Source of the DNA: Ruminococcus flavefaciens AE3010
GTDB taxonomy: Bacteria > Bacillota > Clostridia > Oscillospirales > Ruminococcaceae
Assembly (NCBI RefSeq): GCF_000526795.1
Contig: NZ_JAGT01000001.1
Coordinates: forward strand, 1,015,001-1,079,000
Direction: 5' to 3'
DNA length: 64,000 nucleotides
Shown here: one piece after another, positions 56,157-64,000 of the stretch
How the letters are laid out: each line of letters opens with the position of its first letter
Position numbering within the stretch: position 1 is the first letter of the stretch
Notes under the pieces: model-generated
The model's database searches: none
Seen by the model: the letters and a program-made list of their open reading frames with translations, nothing else
What the model was told of the DNA's origin: nothing
Translations under genes and position numbers: made by a program

Positions 56157-56534
56157 TCACTCAATGGCTGTTGAAGTTCTTGTGCCTGCGGCAATAGCTT
56201 CGACCTGTGTTTTCACATACGCATAATCGGCAGCGTTATTCCCTATTAGTTTAGCACCTGTGGTAATACCGGATTCATATGAGATGTCTATGCCATATCT
56301 CATACCGTCAGATTTCGGATTCACACCTGATTGCTTGAGCATATAATTGTATAGCAGATCATCATCAGTCAAAGATGTTTTCAGCATTACTTCCTCATCG
56401 GACGGCGCAGAAATTAAAACGTCAGCGGTAAGAATTGACTCAACTGCCGCGACTGACAATGATGGAAGCGTCGGAACAATGCAGGACAGAAATACTGCCG
56501 TGGAACAAACGGAACTAATAATACGCTTTTTCAT
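56157..56534 (-). pseudogene. Truncated transglutaminase-like protein gene, cut by the IS21 element
   Basis: 125 codons remain from the ATG at 56534 (MKKRIISSVCSTAVFLSCIV, a signal peptide). The part DDDLLYNYMLKQSGVNPKSD, YESGITTGAKLIGNNA and AIAAGTRTSTAIE matches residues about 60-128 of the 743-aa transglutaminase-like protein. The stop TGA is the first three bases of the IS21 end, so the IS cut the gene here. The catalytic domain is lost and is not found on the other side of the element. Confidence 0.85.
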
Positions 56535-56556
56535 AAGACTTCCCTACCTTTCTGAT

Positions 56557-56679
56557 ATTAGGCTTCATTCTTGACTTTTTCAAATGCGTCGAGATACTCA
56601 GAGAATAAACGACGCATAAAAAACACAAAAAGTCCCCGGAACCGGCGTTTTCGCTGTGATCACGCTGATTCCAGAGACT
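56557..56679 (-). promoter_or_regulatory. Leader terminator followed by a possible 19-aa leader peptide
   Basis: On the minus strand AGTCTCTGGAA (from 56679) pairs with TTCCGGGGACT, followed by TTTTTGTGTTTTTT: an intrinsic terminator about 20-80 nt after the likely start point. Directly behind the T-run an ATG at 56617 opens MRRLFSEYLDAFEKVKNEA with a stop at 56558-56560. The same stretch can form ATGCGTCG/CGACGCAT. The promoter is TATTGA (56729-56734), 17 bp, TATAAT (56706-56711). Confidence 0.55.
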
Positions 56680-56888
56680 ATGTATACGGCTTTTTGCATA
56701 GTATTATTATAACGTGCAAAACCATTTTTCAATATGTGATATAACGACTTTAAAATACTAATTCAAATACCTTGTTCCATATTATATGATAACTTAGTTT
56801 TTGTCAATAATTCTAAACAGAAATCTAACCGCTCATTGTTCCCCAGAAATTCAACCGAAGCGAATTATATTCAATAACTATAATGAAT

Positions 56889-57356
56889 CTATATCTTCTT
56901 TTTACTTCTCGCTGCCTTCAGCATTCTATCATACAGAAACCATCCAAACATAGCTCCTAAGCTATTATTTATCACATCATCGATTTCTGTGTAACCTCTG
57001 GAGGATAGATACTGGAGAAATTCGACGCTGATGGATACCAATAGACCTGAAAGAAGGATTGGCAGCCACAGTTTATTTGGTCGGCGCTGAATATATAGGT
57101 TACAGCTTAACATGAATCCGAAAGGGATGAAAAGAAGAATATTCAGGAATATTTGCCAGAAATAAAACCAATGATTCGTAGCTGTAAATAACCCCTTCAA
57201 CTCTCTGAACGGAGTCAAACACACTCCCCTTGAACCAACATGTCTTATCTCCAGAGTTTCTCTTACGATAAATGTAAAGAACAGGATTAGAACGACAGTA
57301 GAGATCAAGAGAATTATATGGACTTGTTTTCGCTGTAATTCTAATGCTCTCCTCAC
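56889..57356 (-). CDS. VanZ-like membrane protein
   Basis: 155 aa from a GTG at 57356 with AAGGAG 7 nt upstream. Membrane helices appear as IILLISTVVLILFFTFIV, FYFWQIFLNILLFIPFGFML and LPILLSGLLVSISVEFLQYL. VEFLQYL...GYTEIDDVINNSLGAMFGWF is the VanZ family signature. Some relatives raise teicoplanin resistance; most have no known function. It sits alone between the truncated gene and the 1737-aa protein gene. Confidence 0.85.
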   Translation of the reverse strand: MRRALELQRKQVHIILLISTVVLILFFTFIVRETLEIRHVGSRGVCLTPFRELKGLFTATNHWFYFWQIFLNILLFIPFGFMLSCNLYIQRRPNKLWLPILLSGLLVSISVEFLQYLSSRGYTEIDDVINNSLGAMFGWFLYDRMLKAARSKKKI

Positions 57357-57435
57357 TTAGTTTCTCCTTTTCTTTAGATCAATATAAGGTCTTTTATTAC
57401 ATATTAATATTCATATTATTTTAAATCAATCACCC

Positions 57436-57555
57436 TCATGCAGGTGCTTGTGATAAACACACAAGCATCTGAATCAGAATAACAATTATCGGACTTCTGC
57501 CCCCTCCGCAACAGAATCCTGCCGCAGAGAGGGCGTTAGTCACATTATTGATCAT
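57436..57555 (-). CDS. Possible small hydrophobic protein
   Basis: A 39-codon frame (MINNVTNALSAAGFCCGGGR, then SPIIVILIQMLVCLSQAPA) immediately downstream of the 1737-aa protein gene. The Cys/Gly-rich turn followed by a short hydrophobic helix recalls tiny YjcZ-like proteins of Firmicutes. The ribosome binding site is weak, and the region also contains hairpins (CTCTGCGGCAG/CTGTTGCGGAG and TGCTTGTG/CACAAGCA), so it may be only a 3' structure. Confidence 0.3.
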   Translation of the reverse strand: MINNVTNALSAAGFCCGGGRSPIIVILIQMLVCLSQAPA

Positions 57556-57598
57556 GTCACTTTATTATGTCATTTTGTGTTTTCAGACTCGGTTGAGA

Positions 57599-60500
57599 TC
57601 AGTCATCTAAGCCGCCGTCTTGAACACTCGCATTCTCGAAAACAACTGCTACGTCCTCAATATCATATCCGTTATTGCTGCCGATCTTAAGGAAGAATAC
57701 AGAATAACCTATAGTATCATCATCTAAGAATGCATCTTCAAAGTCAACACTTGTAATAGTATCAGTGTCATTGTTTATGCTTCCTGATGTGATCAAAACA
57801 CCATTAGCATTATAGAGTTCTACAGTAAGCGCTCTCTCGAATTCCTGTGTTTCAACCGTCAAAACGCCCTCACAAAGAGTAGGTGAATTGATCTGAATCC
57901 AACCGGTAAATCTACCGAAATAATAATCGCCTGAAGAATACTGCATATCTGCATCAATATCTAATACTTGAACCTCATAATCATCAATATCACATCTGAG
58001 AGACAACGAATAATTAGCAGCTGCATCTGAATCATCAGGCACTATGCGGATAACAGCCTTCTGACCTGCTTCCATATCAAGCATAATAGTACCATTAGTT
58101 GTCTGAGAGATATCATGACCCCAAACATTAGGTTCTGTCAATGAATTATCAGCATTCACATAATAAGCTCGACCTGATATGTAACTATCAGAATCAAAGG
58201 CGTAGTAATATCTTCCGTCGAATGGAGCTGTGAACTCATACCATGCTTCGCTTTCGGAAGCAAGAGCCTCATTATAGGTATAGCCAAGAAGGAGATCCTT
58301 TTCAACTCTTGTACGCTTCGTAACCTTTACGGTATACTCAGCATAATCAGAAGAATAGTAATTACGTGGCTTGAAGTATACAGTCTGTCCTGCTGCGAGT
58401 TCATACTGGATTTTTACGTTATTGCTATCAGAATAGTAAGCTACTTCGTTCTTTAATGCTGCATCGCTATAGAGTTCACCATCGAGGTCATAATAGGTAT
58501 CATTATTGTAAGCGTTAAAGATGTATGTGCCTGCCTCAGGTGCTGTGAATAAGAAGGTATCATAATCATAGTAATCGTTATATGTTCCATGTACCTCACT
58601 ATCAAGTGTCAGAGCTGTATGGCTGAATTCAGGTGTCCACTGTGCGCTGTTGTTTGTTCTAGAAACAACTACCTCATACTTTACATCTTCGTTATCATAC
58701 TGTCTTGGGCAGAGGTAAACTGTCTGACCGGCTTTAAGATGATACTGTAAGCAGAAGTTGCCATACTCACCATAGCCACTGTCGCCTGCCAAATAATTAC
58801 CGCCAAGGTTATCATACAGATCACCATACATATATGCTATTGTCTGTGACCAGAAGTAGTAAACACCACTCTTAGGCGCTGTAAACTTAAAGTACTGCTT
58901 CTGTCCGTCAACTGTAGCACCTGCTGTAGGTGTATCAAGTGCGAGATCAATTACAGGATATGCCTCTTGACAGCTTACAGACCACCTATACGGAATAATA
59001 GTGCTTGCATTATTTGCGTTAAAGTCGCCTGTTACCTTGATATATACCTTTTCGCCTTCGAGGAGTGTATAGTACAAATCAAGCTGGTTCGGGAGACCAT
59101 ATTCCTCATGATAATTATTGTCTTCATCATAGTAATAATACCAGTTAGTATAATCGTTATATCTGGAATAATCACTGCTATAATTCAGCTCATCACCGAA
59201 GTATATCTCATAGTTCACAGAAATATCATGCTGAGATGATAAGAAATCAAAGTGATACACACCGTTCTGCGGAGCTGTGAATTCATACCACTGTGCAGTG
59301 TTGATAGGAAGCTCATTTGAACCTGAATCCACACCGCTGATCTGAGTCATGGTTCGATCATACTTTCTGAGAATGAACTCAGGCACTCTTTGTGAAGAAC
59401 TGGTATTCGTAACCTTGATATAGACCGTTGTAGGCTCTTCGGTATAAAATTTGTAACCGTTCGTGCTGCTGAACATTTCAATCGGCGTAACCATATCGGA
59501 ACCAAGTACTTCGTAAGATACATCATCAACATAATTCTGGTCAAACTCATAGACATCAAGGATAGCATTATAGCTTGCATCACCAAGATCATACTTGTAG
59601 TATGTTGTCTTGCCAGCCTTGAGAATATCGCTGTCATACTGAGTATTTACGGTAGCATTAACAATATTATCTGTAGCCTTTGAAAGTGTGAAGCTAAGTG
59701 TTCCCTCCTCTGTCATATTCTGAGGAGTAAATCTGATTGCATACTTATGATTTGGCTTGAGATTGAACGGAATCATTGTTGCACTATCTACCCTATCATG
59801 CTGAACAGTCTCATAGTTGTTTTCAACGTCCTCGATCTGCCAATAGAACGAAGTCAAAGAAGAAGAATTAAGCACATAACCACCGGCTGCATTTGTTGTG
59901 AATTCATATTCAGTATAATCCTTGCGGTCAAGAACCACATTGTCTACTGTTGTTCCGAGTGTGTAATTCATAGGATTATATGCTGTTGCATTAAAGCAGA
60001 AGTTATAGACACTTTCGTCACCATTGATATACGGTCTGACATAGACTTCTTCACCTGGAGCAAGATAGATCTGCTGGTTAGCATAATCTTCAACATTGAA
60101 CCAATCAGACTTTTCAAAGCGCCCCTTGTAGTATACAGCATAATCAGCATTTGCGATGTTATTACCTTCAGTCTTAATAACATCAAATGTCACCATAACC
60201 TCGTCTTCAGTGTCGTTGACATATCTGTACCACTTGTTTGAAGCAGCCATTGCATCTAACTCACCAACATTATCCTGATTGTCTATAGTGAGTGTACCTG
60301 TGTATGGAGTATTCAGTGCTGCATCAGTTACATCACCTTCAACATTAACCTCACAGGTTGCGATCTCGCCGTCATCTGTGTAAGCAAGAATATTGTAAGT
60401 ACCAGGAATATATCCGGTGAAATCTGCATACTCTCCATAACTATAATAATTCCAATAATAATCCCAGTATACTGAGGTCTTATCTCCATCGGAAACCATC

Positions 60501-62812
60501 TGATAAGCCGCCTTGTTGGTATAGAGTCGGATAGACTCTTCAGGAAGAACTGATACTACAGGCTCGTCAAATGCGAGAGCTTCATACATATCAACTACAT
60601 GGATCTTGTAGAAAGTCTTATTGCCATAGTTGTCAAGTACAAAGATATATGCTGTACCTGTTTCCTTTGCAGTAACAACACCGTTCTTGTCAACAGTAGC
60701 ATTGCTTGTATTGGAGTAATAGCGCAGCTTTGTGCCTGTAACATCTAACTGATATGCATCACCCATGTTGATCGTTATTTCCTTAGTAACGTTGGAAATA
60801 ACAGTGTATGCAGGAGTAACTGTCAGAGTTGCAACAGAGGAGTTGACAGACTCGTAAGGATCAGTAACGATGCAGCGATAAAGACGTCTGTCATCGGTGT
60901 ACTTAGTTTTAAAGGTGTATGTAGAAGATGTGGCACCTTCAATATTAACCCAATCAATCGGTGTATCGTCATCGGTTACAACGCCAGTCTGCCACTGATA
61001 GGTCAGATTCTCACCTGTAGCAGTAATAGAGAACGACACATTCTTGCCCTCGACAACAGTAGTTGACGGGAGATCAGAAATAGTTATCGGTGTTCTGACT
61101 GTCAGGGTTGCAGCATCAGATGTCTTGGTCTGCCCATAGTTATCTGTTACTGTGCAACGATACTGAGTGCCTGAAGTAGCCTCAGAACCAGCCACGGTAA
61201 TAGATGCTGTGTTAGCACCTGTTCCTGTATAAGCAAGCCAATTATTTGAGTTAGGAAGCTTGTACTCCCATGCGTATGATTTTATGTTGGTCTCGGAAGA
61301 TACGGTAAATGTAGCGGATTGGTTAGTGGTGATTATGGCGGAGTTTGGTGAAGTTATTGAAAGAGTAGCCTTTAATGATAATGTAGCAACTCTTGATTCA
61401 ATAGTATCAGTTCCATTACTCAGAATGCAGCGATACTTTCTTCCGGCAAACCGCTCTGCCATCTTAAAGCTGAAAGTATTTTTATTATTATTACCAATAC
61501 TGTTCCATGAGATTCCATCTGAACTCCACTGCCACTGATAGCTTGTTGTTCCTTCAGCTGCTACTGTCATTACAACTGAATCGCCTACTGCAGCATTTAC
61601 ATCTTCAAGATCTTGTGAAAGCTCATAGCCAGACTTCAATGATAATGTAGCAACTTTTGATTCAATAGTATCAGTTCCATTACTCAGAATACAGCGATAT
61701 TTTCTTCCGGCAAACCGCTCTGCCATCTTAAAGCTGAAAGTATTTTTATTATTATTACCAATACTGTTCCATGAGATTCCATCTGAACTCCACTGCCACT
61801 GATAGCTTGTTGTTCCTTCAGCTGCTACTGTCATTACAACTGAATCGCCTACTGCAGCTTTAACATCTTCAAGATCTTGTGAAAGCTCATAGCCAGACTT
61901 CAATGATAATGTAGCAACTTTTGATTCAATAGTATCAGTTCCATTATTCAGAATACAGCGATATTTTCTTCCGGCAAACCGCTCTGCCATCTTAAAGCTG
62001 AAAGTATTTTTATTATTATTACCAATACTGTTCCATGAGATTCCATCTGAACTCCACTGCCACTGATAGCTTGTTGTTCCTTCAGCTGCTACTGTCATTA
62101 CAACTGAATCGCCTACTGCAGCATTTACATCTTCAAGATCTTGTGAAAGCTCATAGCCAGACTTCAATGATAATGTAGCAACTCTTGATTCAATAGTATC
62201 AGTTCCATTATTCAGAATGCAGCGATATTTTCTTCCGGCAAACCGCTCTGCCATTGTAAAGCTGAAAGTATTTTTATTATTATTACCAATACTGTTCCAT
62301 GAGATTCCATCTGAACTCCACTGCCACTGATAGCTTGTTGTTCCTTCAGCTGCTACTGTCATTACCACTGAATCTCCAACTGCAGCATTTACATCTTCAA
62401 GATCTTGTGAAAGCTCATAGCCAGACTTCAATGATAATGTAGCAACTCTTGATTCAATAGTATCAGTTCCATTATTCAGAATGCAGCGATACTTTCTTCC
62501 GGCAAACCGCTCTGCCATTGTAAAGCTGAAAGTATTTTTATTATTATTACCAATACTGTTCCATGAGATTCCATCTGAACTCCACTGCCACTGATAACTT
62601 GTTGTTCCTTCAGCTGCTACTGTCATTACAACTGAATCGCCTACTGCAGCTTTAACATCTTCAAGATCCTGAGTCAAGCTATACGAATTCCGTTCAATGG
62701 CATAAGCATTCAACAAATTCATTGAGTCTCCAGCTAAAAACATGGGCACATTAGCACTTATTGTTGTTAAAGCAGTAAGGAAAGCAATGATTTTTTTATT
62801 AGCTTCTTTCAT
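57599..62812 (-). CDS. Giant secreted protein: Ig-like repeats plus PPC-like modules
   Basis: 1737 aa from the ATG at 62812 (MKEANKKIIAFLTALTTISA) with AAGGAG upstream. Signal peptide; five 88-residue Ig-like repeats (about 45-485); two diverged Ig-like domains (TLSITSPNSAIITTNQSATF, TISDLPSTTVVEGKNVSF); a Big2-like segment (VDKNGVVTAKETGTAYIFVL). After these come about seven beta-sandwich units resembling bacterial pre-peptidase C-terminal domains, for example QYFKFTAPKSGVYYFWS and AWYEFTAPFDGRYYYAF, each with a (L/A)xAGQTVYxxP-type strand. It is acidic, with many Asp and Tyr. No catalytic triad, dockerin or sortase signal was seen. The likely role is surface adhesion or binding of extracellular material, by inference from the modules. 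Confidence 0.9.
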   Translation of the reverse strand: MKEANKKIIAFLTALTTISANVPMFLAGDSMNLLNAYAIERNSYSLTQDLEDVKAAVGDSVVMTVAAEGTTSYQWQWSSDGISWNSIGNNNKNTFSFTMAERFAGRKYRCILNNGTDTIESRVATLSLKSGYELSQDLEDVNAAVGDSVVMTVAAEGTTSYQWQWSSDGISWNSIGNNNKNTFSFTMAERFAGRKYRCILNNGTDTIESRVATLSLKSGYELSQDLEDVNAAVGDSVVMTVAAEGTTSYQWQWSSDGISWNSIGNNNKNTFSFKMAERFAGRKYRCILNNGTDTIESKVATLSLKSGYELSQDLEDVKAAVGDSVVMTVAAEGTTSYQWQWSSDGISWNSIGNNNKNTFSFKMAERFAGRKYRCILSNGTDTIESKVATLSLKSGYELSQDLEDVNAAVGDSVVMTVAAEGTTSYQWQWSSDGISWNSIGNNNKNTFSFKMAERFAGRKYRCILSNGTDTIESRVATLSLKATLSITSPNSAIITTNQSATFTVSSETNIKSYAWEYKLPNSNNWLAYTGTGANTASITVAGSEATSGTQYRCTVTDNYGQTKTSDAATLTVRTPITISDLPSTTVVEGKNVSFSITATGENLTYQWQTGVVTDDDTPIDWVNIEGATSSTYTFKTKYTDDRRLYRCIVTDPYESVNSSVATLTVTPAYTVISNVTKEITINMGDAYQLDVTGTKLRYYSNTSNATVDKNGVVTAKETGTAYIFVLDNYGNKTFYKIHVVDMYEALAFDEPVVSVLPEESIRLYTNKAAYQMVSDGDKTSVYWDYYWNYYSYGEYADFTGYIPGTYNILAYTDDGEIATCEVNVEGDVTDAALNTPYTGTLTIDNQDNVGELDAMAASNKWYRYVNDTEDEVMVTFDVIKTEGNNIANADYAVYYKGRFEKSDWFNVEDYANQQIYLAPGEEVYVRPYINGDESVYNFCFNATAYNPMNYTLGTTVDNVVLDRKDYTEYEFTTNAAGGYVLNSSSLTSFYWQIEDVENNYETVQHDRVDSATMIPFNLKPNHKYAIRFTPQNMTEEGTLSFTLSKATDNIVNATVNTQYDSDILKAGKTTYYKYDLGDASYNAILDVYEFDQNYVDDVSYEVLGSDMVTPIEMFSSTNGYKFYTEEPTTVYIKVTNTSSSQRVPEFILRKYDRTMTQISGVDSGSNELPINTAQWYEFTAPQNGVYHFDFLSSQHDISVNYEIYFGDELNYSSDYSRYNDYTNWYYYYDEDNNYHEEYGLPNQLDLYYTLLEGEKVYIKVTGDFNANNASTIIPYRWSVSCQEAYPVIDLALDTPTAGATVDGQKQYFKFTAPKSGVYYFWSQTIAYMYGDLYDNLGGNYLAGDSGYGEYGNFCLQYHLKAGQTVYLCPRQYDNEDVKYEVVVSRTNNSAQWTPEFSHTALTLDSEVHGTYNDYYDYDTFLFTAPEAGTYIFNAYNNDTYYDLDGELYSDAALKNEVAYYSDSNNVKIQYELAAGQTVYFKPRNYYSSDYAEYTVKVTKRTRVEKDLLLGYTYNEALASESEAWYEFTAPFDGRYYYAFDSDSYISGRAYYVNADNSLTEPNVWGHDISQTTNGTIMLDMEAGQKAVIRIVPDDSDAAANYSLSLRCDIDDYEVQVLDIDADMQYSSGDYYFGRFTGWIQINSPTLCEGVLTVETQEFERALTVELYNANGVLITSGSINNDTDTITSVDFEDAFLDDDTIGYSVFFLKIGSNNGYDIEDVAVVFENASVQDGGLDD
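61370..62690 (-). repeat. Five tandem 264-bp Ig-like repeats
   Basis: Same 88-codon unit as at 45927-46985. The five units differ by only a few bases each (NAAV/KAAV, LNNG/LSNG, FTMAE/FKMAE, ESKV/ESRV). These variants also occur in the other gene, so units have been exchanged between the two loci. Confidence 0.93.
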
Positions 62813-62968
62813 AATCAATCTCCTTATTATAATATTAAATAACCAAACTAATAAAGTAAATTCAAATTATCATCGGAAACGCCCCCTATCAAACATACAA
62901 AAGATTAATTTTCCATATAAATGTTTTAACGTTTGCGGTGATTTTATTGAACGACTGTTATTTATTAC

Positions 62969-63394
62969 TTATATTTCTTTAATAAAATGGGTAGTTTTTT
63001 TCTTTGTATATCCTAATTTATCATAAAAAATATGAGCACCAATTCTAAAATCTGCACTAGTAAATTCAATTGCAGAACAATGCTTTTTACAACACATATC
63101 TTCTACATATTCAAACATTTTTCTACCAATTCCACATTGACGATAATCTTCATTTACAACCACATATGTAACATAAATTATACGACTAGGCCTTATATAA
63201 TCCTCTTGAATTTCAGTAAATATACATCCAACCAAATCATTATCTTCAGTCACAGCAACATGTATTCTTCTTTCACTTGTCAAATACTTTTCTTCAAGTG
63301 TCTTTTGATCTGTTTTGGAACCGTATACTTTGTTTAATAATGATATTAATTCAATATAGTCAGACGAGCAATAATCCCTTACTGTTATTTTCAT
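62969..63394 (-). CDS. GNAT-family N-acetyltransferase
   Basis: 141 aa. Acetyl-CoA motif YVVVNEDYRQCGIGRKMFEY and the C-terminal FTSADFRIGAHIFYDKLGY. The ATG at 63394 overlaps the stop of the upstream oxidoreductase by ATGA, so translation is coupled. Together with a Gfo/Idh/MocA enzyme this hints at N-acetylation of an amino sugar, but no aminotransferase is visible here. 155 AT-rich bp without a gene follow before the 1737-aa protein gene. Confidence 0.87.
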   Translation of the reverse strand: MKITVRDYCSSDYIELISLLNKVYGSKTDQKTLEEKYLTSERRIHVAVTEDNDLVGCIFTEIQEDYIRPSRIIYVTYVVVNEDYRQCGIGRKMFEYVEDMCCKKHCSAIEFTSADFRIGAHIFYDKLGYTKKKTTHFIKEI

Positions 63395-64000
63395 AAAAGT
63401 TCTCTCTTTCTATCCTTAAATGTTTCGAATTCATTCATTACACCTGCAATACTAGCGGTTATTTCCCTGCTAATGTAAAAATCAGCATTTCCTTCTCTAA
63501 TTGCATTTGCAAGAGCAACAAGTTCATATCGAATACCTTCTCCATTAACCTGGTAAAAAAAACGCTTATTATCAGATGGATTTTCATATCTAAGTTCAAA
63601 ATAATCTGTTTTCCACCAAGGCGCTGGAACAAATACATATCCTTTTGTACCTGAAATTATTAATTCACCTTCAGACTTAACGCCAGTACCAACTTTTATT
63701 GATGCTGTGGCAGAAGAAAATGTCAAATCTATTTTCGTAAACAAATCTTGTTTATCATCATCACTCATCATCGAGAATATTCTTAAATCCTGATACTCTG
63801 TTCCCAATATCTGAAAAACTGGAAGCATTGTTGTTGGTCCCCACGATTCTAAAGATCCCCAATTAGTATTTGTAGATAAACTAAGACTTGTACAGGTTGC
63901 ATCAACAGAAACTACCTTACCTATTTTTCCACTTTTCAAAAGCAAAAGCATACGCTCATAAGCAGTAATATAAGCAGTACGATTTGCTTCCATTACTGTA
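63391..64000 (-). CDS. Gfo/Idh/MocA-family oxidoreductase (N-terminus outside window)
   Basis: 203 codons are visible, running out of the right edge in frame (TVMEANRTAYITAYERMLLL). VMEAxxTAY and LLKSGKIGKVVSVDATCTSL belong to the hinge and C-terminal half of the family; ELIISGTKGYVFVPAPWWKT and ANAIREGNADFYISREIT complete the sheet domain. The NAD-binding Rossmann domain lies beyond position 64000. Such enzymes oxidise sugars or nucleotide sugars. It is coupled to the GNAT gene by a 4-bp overlap. Confidence 0.85.
   Translation of the reverse strand, partial: TVMEANRTAYITAYERMLLLLKSGKIGKVVSVDATCTSLSLSTNTNWGSLESWGPTTMLPVFQILGTEYQDLRIFSMMSDDDKQDLFTKIDLTFSSATASIKVGTGVKSEGELIISGTKGYVFVPAPWWKTDYFELRYENPSDNKRFFYQVNGEGIRYELVALANAIREGNADFYISREITASIAGVMNEFETFKDRKRELL

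Larger units (their letters stand above)
51493..56159 (+). mobile_element. IS21-family element, interrupted by an IS4-family element
   Basis: Both ends read inward as TGATTATTCCGCGCTCCGGA, continuing with AAGCATCAATCCG (at 51493 and, inverted, at 56159). Several GGAAAGCA...AATCCGC repeats follow inside each end, typical of IS21 ends. It contains istA, istB and a third small ORF in order, all on the plus strand. Hairpins after the third ORF (GAGCCTGCT/AGCAGGCTC at 55786-55813) may end transcription. The DNA is clearly more GC-rich than its surroundings. The flanks TGAC and CTCA do not form a target duplication. Confidence 0.88.

Noticed and set aside
56600..56700. Leader considered as a known riboswitch (cyclic di-GMP or similar)
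   Set aside because: Only a terminator-like hairpin could be recognised; conserved riboswitch core motifs were not seen.
61370..62690. Regular direct repeats considered as a CRISPR array
   Set aside because: The unit is 264 bp, translates into an 88-residue Ig-like domain in one frame and has no spacers.

Overview
The window looks like a chromosome segment of a fibre-degrading Ruminococcus (Firmicutes, Clostridia), closest in style to R. flavefaciens. The evidence is two secreted xylanases with GH11-linker-GH10 architecture and Ruminococcus-type dockerins, a dockerin-bearing CotH protein, Thr-rich linkers, very large exported LRR/Ig-like proteins, AT-rich intergenic DNA and strong AGGAGG-type ribosome binding sites. 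No rRNA, tRNA or CRISPR array was seen.

Layout. 1-2.3 kb: a prolyl-tRNA editing protein gene (cut by the window edge) and a DUF4143-type ATPase on the minus strand, behind a promoter whose leader holds a collapsed group II intron; a decayed histidine kinase end lies upstream. 2.4-3.0 kb: an unrecognised protein with an HEMIH motif. 3.5-8.2 kb (+): a CotH/dockerin gene broken by an in-frame TAG, then a cyclase-family hydrolase, a nitroreductase and an aldo/keto reductase. 8.4-15.1 kb (-): two tandemly duplicated GH11/GH10 xylanase genes, both starting at TTG and preceded by related promoters and leader hairpins. One copy looks functional. The other has lost the GH11 nucleophile, carries two GH10 domains, has its dockerin in the middle and keeps only a scrap of a terminal dockerin after its stop. 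15.4-17.3 kb (+): a small HhH protein, a GNAT acetyltransferase and a flavodoxin-fold reductase.

17.3-32.6 kb (-): a surface polysaccharide operon. Reading with transcription it holds an XRE regulator with its own promoter and likely operators, a GT4, a frameshifted glycosyltransferase, a hexapeptide acyltransferase, a GT2, a Wzx flippase, RfbF-RfbG-RfbH (CDP-4-keto-3,6-dideoxyhexose route), a ThDP enzyme of the acetolactate synthase type, an SDR reductase, a second GT4 and a WbaP-like priming transferase, ending at a strong bidirectional terminator. The RfbFGH + ThDP enzyme + SDR set matches the logic of CDP-yersiniose (branched 3,6-dideoxyhexose) synthesis. No Wzy polymerase and no E3 reductase were seen.

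32.9-35.1 kb: a truncated IS21-family element abutting an intact IS256-family element. 35.2-62.8 kb: a surface-protein island on the minus strand with a 2362-aa LRR protein (plus a 40-aa small protein just downstream), a secreted transglutaminase-like protein, a 1714-aa beta-helix/Ig-like protein and a 1737-aa Ig/PPC-like protein. These share interchangeable modules, including almost identical 264-bp Ig-like repeats in two genes more than 14 kb apart. An IS21-family element, itself split by an IS4-family element with a clean 10-bp target duplication, sits inside the island and has cut off a second transglutaminase-like gene. Two genes of the island have intrinsic terminators inside their leaders. 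62.9-64 kb: a GNAT acetyltransferase translationally coupled to a Gfo/Idh/MocA oxidoreductase that runs off the window.

The most interesting items are the decaying or repurposed xylanase duplicate, the branched-sugar polysaccharide operon with a homopolymer-frameshifted glycosyltransferase, and the homogenised modular surface-protein island with leader terminators and small proteins.
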